64,000 nt of DNA from Enterocytospora artemiae (lineage: Eukaryota > Microsporidia), in NCBI GenBank assembly GCA_038659295.1, contig JASNGC010000003.1, positions 372,001 to 436,000 of the forward strand. Reading direction: 5' to 3'. A program made the position numbers and the translations under genes. Shown one piece after another: positions 56,328 through 64,000 of this stretch (positions within the stretch are counted from its first letter, which is position 1; every line of letters begins with the position of its first letter). The notes below the pieces were generated by a model. That model had not been told where the DNA came from. It was given only the letters and a program-made list of their open reading frames with translations, and ran no database searches.

Positions 56328-57310
56328 ATGAATACATCTGCCACTTTTTCCAAACGACAGCTAAGTTTTATAAAAGCCCACCCAACCTTAAATGTTTTGG
56401 CTGCTGTTGGTCATAATATCTATCTGTTTGATTTAAGAAATATTGGAAAAGATCAGTTCTCCATATATTGTTCAGACAAAATTGACAAATTGTATGGTTT
56501 TAGAAGATTTACAGATGTTTGAATATGATTAAATTGTATTTTGACAGTGTATTACTAAATATATCAAAGTTGTGTAACTGCCGAAATTAACCATTTTTAT
56601 CATTTCCTTCTATGGAGATTACTCCATAATAAATATGATATTTTCGAGGGGAGGCATTATGGCAGAAGATTATTTTTGCATATCAACTGGAAATCATCCG
56701 GAGTTTTGTATATTATCTGATAGGGAGGTTGGAAGCATATAGATTTTCTTTATTTCAGAAAAAATGAAGTTAAGTTTAAAGAAGGTAGGATTGCTATGAA
56801 GCAGTGTCTTGGAGATTTGGAGGGTTATGACAAGTACTTTAAGATAGATTATAATAGTGTGAAGAAAGATATCTATAAAGATGATGAGGGTAATGCTATG
56901 ATTAGGATTTGTTCACATAGCAAATATGTAGATTTATGTTTGGAGAAAAAACAAAAGCTTCTCTCCCTTTTTAAAGTAGCGATAGTAGGATTAACAACTC
57001 AACTTTTGATGATAAGATCATTTCCTATTCCGACACAATTACACAATTTCTATATCAACATGAGGAGATGATGGCATTCATAGTTATTACAATCACTTTA
57101 TCTATGGTACTCATGAGATATTTGCCAGTACATCGTAAGGATAGCAATTTCCCTAGGAATCAATATATGTCTTACATTAGATGTGCTTATTATATCCATT
57201 CTCCTATTTTTATTTTTGAGTTCTACATACGCTGTTATTATGGGAACTATAATATTCTCAGGTGGTTGTGGCTGGGTTTATTACCGTGCTCAAGAGAGGG
57301 CACATGATAT
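56328..57310 (+). pseudogene. Decayed protein gene, several frames (WD40-like start)
   Basis: A good start signal (TCCCC before the ATG at 56328) opens a 64-codon frame with a WD-repeat-like segment (LNVLAAVGHNIYLFDLR), which then stops. Open pieces continue in other frames: about 56578-56742 (including MAEDYFCISTGNHPEF), about 56745-57071 (DFLYFRKNEV, then 92 more codons) and a membrane-like piece near 57125-57319. Each is cut by stops or shifts where the neighbouring piece begins. This looks like a gene broken by frameshifts rather than several small genes, but relatedness of the pieces is inference. Confidence 0.45.
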
Positions 57311-57699
57311 CTCAAGTAAGGATAGTTCGATATGACTATCTTCCATTAATGATTTTTGATCATTTTTATTAATAAAAAAATTTTCATGAAGGCTCTGCAA
57401 TATTCTTTTGAATGAATAAATACATCTGATGACTATGTAATTGATTTAACTCGCTTAGAAATGTAGCTTCCCTAATACTTTCATACTTCATGACAATGGT
57501 TTCCAAAAGTTAAAGTCCAAATATGTTCTTTGAAAAATCTGTAAATATCAACAATTTTTAATATTATTACTGTATAAACAAGAATATCTTCTTTATATGT
57601 TAATAATGCTGTAGTCAGAGTAACTGTATTCAATAATTATGAAATACTCCAATTTTGAATAACTCCAGAAATAAAAAATTGTTGTAAAGTAATTAAACA
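57311..57699. other. Very AT-rich gap
   Basis: About 390 bases of AT-rich DNA follow the remnant patch and precede the Csm3-like gene. Only short frames occur, and I see no start signal, RNA gene or repeat. Confidence 0.4.
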
Positions 57700-58065
57700 A
57701 TGAAACTGAGAGAATGGCATAAAAGTCAATTTATTCGCCCTTTTTTAATGAATAATTCGTTTGCAAAAAAAAATCTTCAAATCGTGGATGAGAAAGAGAA
57801 AGATGGGAGATACAAGGAGTCAGAAGTTGTAAAGAAATTTCTTGTCTCACCAAAAGGAATTCCATTTTTAGTAAATTCTTCCAAAAGTCGTAAGAATACA
57901 AATGTTTTTAAAAAGGTGGACGAGCTGATAGATTTTTATACAACTTGGGCAAACACTTTTCCTGTTAGGCGAAGTCAAAAAATGACTAAGTATGAGTTTC
58001 TAAAGTATGTCGAGGACTTTTGTATGAAAAGTGACATATCGAAGGATTTGGATTTTATCAACTAG
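57700..58065 (+). CDS. Csm3/Swi3/Tipin-like fork-protection protein
   Basis: A 121-residue protein whose core (about 40-110) fits the Swi3 domain: GIPFLVNSSKS (family lP.L...ak), a KVDELIDFYTTWANTFPVRRSQ segment (family l..ll..Yq.W.h.lfP.a.) and YEFLKYVEDFCMKSDI (family f...vEklg....). With Tof1/Timeless such proteins stabilise stalled replication forks. It lacks the extra tails of larger relatives. The start has no CCC tract. The pattern is fairly specific, but the protein is small, so moderate confidence. Confidence 0.6.
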   Translation: MKLREWHKSQFIRPFLMNNSFAKKNLQIVDEKEKDGRYKESEVVKKFLVSPKGIPFLVNSSKSRKNTNVFKKVDELIDFYTTWANTFPVRRSQKMTKYEFLKYVEDFCMKSDISKDLDFIN

Positions 58066-58250
58066 ATTGGTTATCCTTAATTTATATACCACTGGGAAGT
58101 TGAGATAATTTCAGAATAGAGCTTATAAAATATTGTAAGCAAACCAGAACCACTGTCATTGTACATTATAAATATTTTAATCAAATAGTTGGTTTACTAT
58201 AAATTCTCATGGTTTTTTACTTCATATCTATTTATGCACCAAAGATATAT

Positions 58251-59246
58251 TTATTTGTATGCTTTGAATGCACCATATACCATTAGTGGAAATATGATGG
58301 AGGCTTCCCCATGAACTTTCACACAGCTCCTATCTGGTTTAACCTTACCCCAACTATAAGCTTCACTAATTGAAGCCCCAGAATCTGATCCATCAAATTC
58401 ATTTGCAGTATTCAGCAGGACACAATAGTCCAATCCATTGTTGAACAGATTGGCGTTAAAGATATGGTGCTTGATAAGTCCAGAGCCAACAATTATTGCA
58501 CCATTTTGTCTACCAGAAAAGCATTCCATGTTTATGTTGTAGATATCCTCTGCAATATCAATCTTAAGACACTCCCTCTTATTAAACATAGTAACCATAT
58601 CACCTAGTGAGCCATCCGTGATTGCTGGGCTGTACACAGGAATGTTATTCTTGTAAGCCCAATACAATACACTTTGCTCATTATTGATTTTCTGGCCCAT
58701 CAAATTAATCATTTTGGAGGGTGTAATGATCCTAGGTTTTTCAGATGTTGCTACAGGACTATCTATTAACTCATTAAGAAATTCGGTCATCCATGTCTCA
58801 AAATCACAATAGTTGTCATTATGAATGACCAGATTCCCTATTCTATTCCACCCATTCTCTCTCAACTCTTTACCATTGCAGTCAAAGGAGGCACAATATG
58901 TATCTTTAAAGCATTTGATAATATCCTCCTCGATTCCTCCTGCTGTGCAAACAAACACATCGATAAACTTGTTCTTTACTAGATATTTCACAATTTCCCT
59001 CAAGCCAGAAGACAGAATGTTAGAAGTGCAACCAAAATAAATTTTTGCGTTATTTTTTCGCATGTTTTTGATCTCTTTAATAGCCTTGGCCAAATTTATT
59101 GCTTGGAAGCCAGTACTCTCATAGGATTCTAGAATAGTATCTAAGGTCACTTCTCCCTCAAAATCACAACCCTTAACAGCCTTTTCAAAACAAAGATCAT
59201 TACTTCGTTGGTCAGCTAGATCGGAAACTGTTTTTGGAACTTTCAT
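58251..59246 (-). CDS. DYS1: Deoxyhypusine synthase
   Basis: Transfers the aminobutyl group of spermidine to a Lys of eIF5A, with NAD. The 331-residue product shows TAGGIEED, the eukaryotic-type LIKHHIFNANLFNNG, NTANEFDGSDSGA and EAYSWGKVK, the last carrying the catalytic Lys. The N-terminal segment contains the expected GFQAINLAKAI. The start is set at 59246, where GCCCATA precedes ATG. The longer frame adds 20 hydrophobic residues without support. Length is slightly below the usual roughly 370-390. Confidence 0.95.
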   Translation of the reverse strand: MKVPKTVSDLADQRSNDLCFEKAVKGCDFEGEVTLDTILESYESTGFQAINLAKAIKEIKNMRKNNAKIYFGCTSNILSSGLREIVKYLVKNKFIDVFVCTAGGIEEDIIKCFKDTYCASFDCNGKELRENGWNRIGNLVIHNDNYCDFETWMTEFLNELIDSPVATSEKPRIITPSKMINLMGQKINNEQSVLYWAYKNNIPVYSPAITDGSLGDMVTMFNKRECLKIDIAEDIYNINMECFSGRQNGAIIVGSGLIKHHIFNANLFNNGLDYCVLLNTANEFDGSDSGASISEAYSWGKVKPDRSCVKVHGEASIIFPLMVYGAFKAYK

Positions 59247-59438
59247 TATGGGCAAACTTTTGTAGTAAAATTTGATGAGCCAGGAGCAAAGCAATTTATT
59301 GATCATCCTAAATCTATGCCATAAATACTGAGAGCGTCTTTTTGTACAGAACTACAATACTATCGGACAATATTGTATAGGTATGAATTAATTGTTAATC
59401 TGTAAAGAGTTTTTTACGAGTGCGAACTGTTAACTTTC

Positions 59439-62400
59439 TCAGGACATTATGACACTCGGCGATATAACATGAACACTTCCATTCTCCCCAAAAACATACA
59501 GCCTATCATTGCACGAATACACATATGAAATGTTTTCCTTCCATTTGAGTGACTTGAGGAAAACAAAAAGATCACTGGACATCTTCAAATCCTCTTTTTC
59601 TTCCGGTGACTCAAATCTGAGTTCTCTTTTTTCACCTCCACAGATTATTTCATTACCAAACCCATTTTCTCTCTTATCTATTAGCTTATTATACTTGTAT
59701 TTACCTGTATCTAAAGATATTTCATCAGTCATCGGGTCATACATAGTATTACTGATTTCAATAGTATCATTGCTATAATTCAATCTCCTACCCAAATGTG
59801 CAATTGTTGTGATAAACTCGTGGTGAAAAACTGTATTGCAAGGAATATTTCTAGGCTTGAATGGAGTGATTCCCTTTGTCCTTTGACTCTTATTATCATC
59901 AGCTTCTAGAAAATCAACATAATTATTGTTATTAAAGTACCTTTGTTTTTGGAAGATATACTCTGCCCACTCGTTGATTTCTGAGACATCTATATTTTTC
60001 TCTCTAATACCACTATTAACCCAAATATCATTGTATATCTTCTGAATGTTTTCTGCAGAATTTATGATTAATTGATTTTTGATCAAAATAGCATTTCTGA
60101 CCAAAATGTGCGGGATTGGGAAAGAATTCAGAAGTAGATGATCAAATGCACTTATGCAAATGTGAGATTCATCCTTTGCAATATGTCTATGCTTTTTTCT
60201 AATAAAATCTTCTGTCCTGTAAACATCAACACTTCGGAAGTAAATTATTACCATTAGATCTTCATTCCCTGCTATATATTGTGGTGATTCTTTCAACTCA
60301 ATCGAAATCAGCATCTTCTTGCTTATTGTAAAAACCTTCAAAACCCTATCATTTACGATTATTATTCTCTTAGATACATGTAAGGCATTGCCAGATGTTT
60401 TAAGTGGTAAATAATTAAAATAGTTGTTGGTTACAATTTTCTTAGATCTGTATAATTCCTCTAAAATATAAACCTTATAAATTTTATCATTAACAACAAA
60501 TAATTCATTGTTGTATTCAAAGGAACAGGTACTATGAATCAGACAACCATTTGTTTCAACCAACAAATATTCTTTTCTGGATTGGACCAATACTGTTCCC
60601 ACGTCTGTAGATGCAACTATACTATTTCTAAACGAACTGGCATTGACAATAAAATTGGAGGAGTAAATGGGAGTTGACGGTAGAGTCGAATTAAAAGAAC
60701 GCACATGCAATCCATCAGTATATAGGCTATTCATATTGAAACCATCAAATTTCCCCCAAGGAATTGAATCATTTAGAGAAATAAGACTAGATTGACTGCC
60801 ATCTAATTCTTTCATGTCCGGCTTTCCTATGTTTTCAAGTATCCATCCATGAAGACTCTCAATATCTAGATAATCATTTATTATCTTTTTACCCTCAACA
60901 CTTCTAAAAACAGTAAATAATAACACATTGGTATTGGCATTTAAGGTGCCATTTGGATCATGATTTTCCTTGAGGTTGCCATGTTTTGGTTTATTAATTT
61001 TAATGGCGTATTTTCCATCATCAATCTCTAGAAATGAATCTTTTTTACAACATCTAGAAATACGGGGTATAGGCAGGTCATTTAAAAGTGAGAAGGTATC
61101 ATAACTAACAATTCTAAAGTCAGAGTCTTTGTATAAAAAGAAAATGGAACGTCCAGAAAAACACGATTCCTCCATTATGTTTCTAGGACTCGGACCTTCT
61201 ATACATTCTAAATTACAGACAATTTTGGATTCAATTTGTTGCCTTACACCTCCAATAGAATATACAACATTCTCATGTGTATGGGTTACGAAATCCAATC
61301 GAGATGAAATTGTAGATAGCACAGTTATACTTGATGCTGTTATATCTATCTCAATTATAAAGGAAACAGCTTTTGAAAATAAAACACACAGCAATTTCCT
61401 ATTGGAGATAGTCTTGTTTTTTGGTGATACTGGAGATATGAGCTCAGCCCCAGTAATTGTAGCGTTGAGATTACAGTCTTTTAACTTCAGCTCGCGTAGC
61501 ACGGTTTCATCAAAAATATAAATGTCCCCACCTTGCATAAATATTAACGAAAAGTCGAGAATATTTTTTGTAAACATGATTTTTCCCTTAGGAACTTTTA
61601 GATATGAAACAGCTGATTTTCTTTGAACACTACGTGTGTTTTTGTCTTGTTTTGTCAAGTTGAGATTGAAAGCAGACTGTTTTAGGGAATTCACAGGTTT
61701 TAAATTGGAAATGCCCCCATCTCCCAAGATTTCCTCCAACCTGCCATCAAAATACACCATTATTCTTTTGCTCGGTGTTTCAAATATATACTCTACATCT
61801 TCGACAGAGAAATCTCCACCTGAAATTCGTACTTCTTTGTGGCGACTACTCTTAAGAAATGGCTTTAACACACTAAGTTCCAGCAGAAGCCTACGAGAAT
61901 ATGAGGCAACAAGGGAATAGATGCTTGTAGAATGCATGAAGGAAGAAATAACATGAAAGAAGGAAATATCACTGTAGCGAACAACTCTAACTTCTGGAGT
62001 GTCTTTAGGAATATGTTTGCCTAGACAGTTCTGAGATGGGCTAACCAGAGGATTGGTCTGGGTATTACTTTTAATTCTCTTAGTTTTAGAAATTAGTCCT
62101 GGCAAAACACCATCTTCCGAGACCGACCCATCTCCACTCTTGAATATTACCGCCACAAATTCATCGGGCCCGAATATAAAAGTATTTCCACCCACCCTGC
62201 CATCAACTATTTTGACTGGGCCCTTTACCCCACTATCCATATCCTTCAGTCCCATCTTAACAGCAGGACTAGCTGCACCAACAGCTCTCGTAAAACTGAT
62301 AGTTAACAACGAAATGTTTTCAGGACCTATCACTAATGAGTTGCATTCACATGTATTTGTCCTTTCAATTACTTCCCTCAAAGTTATATTAGTCTTCAAG

Positions 62401-62591
62401 TCGGACGAGGTACTATGGACAACATCGAATAGAGAATTAGCCTCTGCAAATGTATCATCACAATCACGAACACTGTAGAGAGTCAGCTGAGTCCCATGTG
62501 TAACCATTAGATATGTGGCTCCCCAAACAGAAAAAGATGCACAGTCCAGAAACAGCATTGGCGTATTGACATGATGAACTTCAAATCCCAT
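59439..62591 (-). CDS. Large beta-rich (propeller-like) protein, unknown
   Basis: A 1050-residue protein in one clean frame, rich in short beta-strand patterns throughout (for example VRVVRYSDISFFHVI, IVASTDVGTVLVQS, SYVYSCNDRLYVFG), with Asn/Ser-rich loops and no membrane span. The impression is of several beta-propeller blades, as in CPSF160/DDB1-type, nucleoporin or APC1-type scaffolds, but no signature decides between these. CCCC touches the ATG at 62591, so the start is firm. In this compact genome a protein of such length is likely essential. Confidence 0.72.
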   Translation of the reverse strand: MGFEVHHVNTPMLFLDCASFSVWGATYLMVTHGTQLTLYSVRDCDDTFAEANSLFDVVHSTSSDLKTNITLREVIERTNTCECNSLVIGPENISLLTISFTRAVGAASPAVKMGLKDMDSGVKGPVKIVDGRVGGNTFIFGPDEFVAVIFKSGDGSVSEDGVLPGLISKTKRIKSNTQTNPLVSPSQNCLGKHIPKDTPEVRVVRYSDISFFHVISSFMHSTSIYSLVASYSRRLLLELSVLKPFLKSSRHKEVRISGGDFSVEDVEYIFETPSKRIMVYFDGRLEEILGDGGISNLKPVNSLKQSAFNLNLTKQDKNTRSVQRKSAVSYLKVPKGKIMFTKNILDFSLIFMQGGDIYIFDETVLRELKLKDCNLNATITGAELISPVSPKNKTISNRKLLCVLFSKAVSFIIEIDITASSITVLSTISSRLDFVTHTHENVVYSIGGVRQQIESKIVCNLECIEGPSPRNIMEESCFSGRSIFFLYKDSDFRIVSYDTFSLLNDLPIPRISRCCKKDSFLEIDDGKYAIKINKPKHGNLKENHDPNGTLNANTNVLLFTVFRSVEGKKIINDYLDIESLHGWILENIGKPDMKELDGSQSSLISLNDSIPWGKFDGFNMNSLYTDGLHVRSFNSTLPSTPIYSSNFIVNASSFRNSIVASTDVGTVLVQSRKEYLLVETNGCLIHSTCSFEYNNELFVVNDKIYKVYILEELYRSKKIVTNNYFNYLPLKTSGNALHVSKRIIIVNDRVLKVFTISKKMLISIELKESPQYIAGNEDLMVIIYFRSVDVYRTEDFIRKKHRHIAKDESHICISAFDHLLLNSFPIPHILVRNAILIKNQLIINSAENIQKIYNDIWVNSGIREKNIDVSEINEWAEYIFQKQRYFNNNNYVDFLEADDNKSQRTKGITPFKPRNIPCNTVFHHEFITTIAHLGRRLNYSNDTIEISNTMYDPMTDEISLDTGKYKYNKLIDKRENGFGNEIICGGEKRELRFESPEEKEDLKMSSDLFVFLKSLKWKENISYVYSCNDRLYVFGENGSVHVISPSVIMS

Positions 62592-62966
62592 GGGGTCAAA
62601 ATTTTCTAATAGGAAAACCTAGACAGGATACTTAAATATATGATGGTCAAATCTTATTTGATTGTATAACAAGACATTCCACCATACTTATGGCTTTTGT
62701 ACAATATTCTCGAAAGTATTGGTCTTGATTATATCGAGAGATTCGGAGGTCCTTAGAATTTAATATATTAAAATTGATAATCTATAAAAAGAAAGCATAA
62801 AAACAGCACCATTATGTTACAAGGTTATATTTTCAAATTGGATACATTACATACCCTGTAATAAAATATGAAACTGATTAAATATACCAGCTTGTGTACA
62901 CTGCTCTAAATACTCTTCGACAAACAACATTTATTATCTTTTACAAAATCTTAAATGGTAAAACTT
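62592..62966. other. AT-rich gap
   Basis: About 375 bases between two minus-strand genes: upstream region of the large beta-rich gene and 3' end of the next. AT-rich, with no frame of note and no RNA gene seen. Confidence 0.4.
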
Positions 62967-63764
62967 CTACTTTTTGAATCTGGTTTTTTTCTCGCTCTGT
63001 AATTTCACATAAACCATCTTAATATCCTCGATATTGCATTCTGATTCGAAATTCTGCATAACTCTATTAATGAATATGTTGAAGTCATAGTTCAGGAATG
63101 ACAGCTTATCAGCATATTTTATAAAGTTCAGTAACAGTTGCCTGCCTGCACTTCCAAATTTTTCACACGAACAAAATATTAAAATAAATTCCTCGCACAG
63201 CATTTGATTGTATATTTCTAACAAATTCACTATTTCTTCACTTTTAATGACTGTGGTCACCAGTCGGACTGGAATAATAAAGTCCCACTTCTTTTGTCTA
63301 ATGCGATGAGGCTCTAGTATGTTATTTTCTGAGTCTAAGGCAGGCAACTTTTCAATCTTATGCAGACCGCCAATGCCTTTGTGGGTCAGTAAATTCATTC
63401 TATCTATTTTAAATGTATCTATTTTAAATGTCGCCTCAATATCATTCAACACAGAATCTATCCATTTTTCAGGCTTGTAAATATTTACCTGTTCCCCAGA
63501 GTAATTTGTAGACACCAAATCCAATATTAGTGCTCTCACCGTGAGTATTTTCATTTCAAATGCCCTCCTGATCAGATCGTTTCTGGAGTCTTCCTCGATA
63601 TACTGCAGAATATTTATCAACAAGATTAGCTTCTTGTTGGTAAACTGAGATAAATCCTCTATTTTTTCAATGGAAATTTTGAAGAAATAGTTCAATAGTT
63701 CTTTCTGATCATCTTCATGAAATTTCAAAATTATGTCGTTGATTTCCCTGAGAATATTTGACAT
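62967..63764 (-). CDS. Helical protein, unknown
   Basis: A 265-residue mainly helical protein ending in a basic tail (KKTRFKK). No domain is recognised. It has a hydrophobic, Leu/Ile-rich helical first half (about 1-85) and another helical part (about 165-250). A perfect 15-base tandem repeat in the gene (63401-63430) gives the repeated TFKID in the protein. CACCCC four bases before the ATG supports the start. It could be a subunit of a nuclear complex; there is no real evidence. Confidence 0.68.
   Translation of the reverse strand: MSNILREINDIILKFHEDDQKELLNYFFKISIEKIEDLSQFTNKKLILLINILQYIEEDSRNDLIRRAFEMKILTVRALILDLVSTNYSGEQVNIYKPEKWIDSVLNDIEATFKIDTFKIDRMNLLTHKGIGGLHKIEKLPALDSENNILEPHRIRQKKWDFIIPVRLVTTVIKSEEIVNLLEIYNQMLCEEFILIFCSCEKFGSAGRQLLLNFIKYADKLSFLNYDFNIFINRVMQNFESECNIEDIKMVYVKLQSEKKTRFKK
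63401..63430 (-). repeat. Perfect 15-base tandem repeat within a gene
   Basis: Two identical adjacent copies of TATCTATTTTAAATG (63401-63415 and 63416-63430). Read on the minus strand they code for TFKID twice, in frame. Perfect identity suggests a recent duplication or a polymorphic site. Confidence 0.9.
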
Positions 63765-63927
63765 AATGGGGTGACTCAGAAAGGGTTGCTATAACACTTT
63801 TAAACAGCCTTATAACCAGGCACACTGACACTAATCATCATAGATACAGGAATGGCTACAGTTTCCAGAAAATATTAGTATTTTAAACATAATTCCACTT
63901 CAAATTTAAAAAAGACCTTTATTATTT

Positions 63928-64000
63928 CTAAATATTAGATTTTGTACTTTCTTCCTTATCTTCATGTGATTCCACAGCATTACTATGCGGATTTTTTGGG
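63928..64000 (-). CDS. C-terminal end of a gene entering from the right
   Basis: A minus-strand frame open from the right edge ends at the stop at 63928-63930. The last 23 residues are polar and charged (Ser, Glu, Lys, His), as in a disordered tail. The other two minus frames have stops or no protein-like composition. Too short to identify. Confidence 0.35.
   Translation of the reverse strand, partial: PKNPHSNAVESHEDKEESTKSNI

Noticed and set aside
1..64000. CRISPR arrays, insertion sequences, phage or prophage genes
   Set aside because: No direct-repeat arrays, transposase or integrase motifs or terminal inverted repeats seen; all content is eukaryotic nuclear.

Overview
The window is nuclear DNA of a very compact, AT-rich eukaryote, most probably a microsporidian (Fungi/Cryptomycota side). 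The evidence is direct. About 42 likely genes and one tRNA lie in 64 kb, with gaps usually of 100-350 bases and no intron that I can demonstrate. The housekeeping proteins are typically eukaryotic, and several are much shorter than usual (DNA polymerase alpha, Xrn/Rat1, pyruvate kinase, eIF5B). Roughly 28 genes on both strands carry a T-rich stretch plus CCC(C), sometimes GGG, within about 0-15 bases of the start codon, which is a known microsporidian start-proximal signal. I cannot name the genus. I used this motif to correct start codons: many long open frames begin at a non-ATG codon well upstream of the CCC-ATG pair.

Layout. 0-8 kb: a left-edge partial gene, a cyclin-like protein, Pop1 of RNase P/MRP, an MscS-type channel and the DNA polymerase delta B-subunit. 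8-17 kb: pyruvate kinase without its C-terminal domain, Pop5, a class I histone deacetylase, proteasome beta2, La protein, a DeSI-type peptidase, a Lunapark-like ER protein and an Xrn/Rat1 exonuclease. 17-27 kb: a repeat-rich membrane protein, a septin, a Lys-rich protein, a large helical protein, Elf1, a Ctf8-like protein, two aldo-keto reductases flanking an FYR-like and a membrane RING protein. 27-41 kb: Listerin, tRNA-Lys, DNA polymerase alpha, signal peptidase SPC3, an unknown large protein, eIF5B and Sft2. 41-55 kb: an Integrator-4-like HEAT protein, a Sec61beta-like protein, Rad52, Sec61 alpha, a DusA-type dihydrouridine synthase, Bre1, eIF2alpha and TAF2 with a bromodomain. 55-57.7 kb: a patch of gene remnants, including a C-terminal V-ATPase subunit a fragment. 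57.7-64 kb: a Csm3/Swi3-like protein, deoxyhypusine synthase, a large beta-rich protein, an unknown protein and a right-edge partial gene.

The genes are not functionally clustered operons. They sample core nuclear and secretory machinery: RNase P/MRP and RNA decay (Pop1, Pop5, La, Xrn, Dus); transcription and chromatin (TAF2, Elf1, HDAC, Bre1, FYR-like, INTS4-like); replication and repair (Pol alpha, Pol delta B, Ctf8-like, Csm3-like, Rad52); translation and quality control (eIF2alpha, eIF5B, DHS, Listerin); and ER/Golgi (Sec61, SPC3, Sft2, Lunapark). Points most worth following are the bacterial-type DusA gene, the Integrator-4-like protein, the V-ATPase remnant patch, the truncated pyruvate kinase and the bromodomain TAF2.
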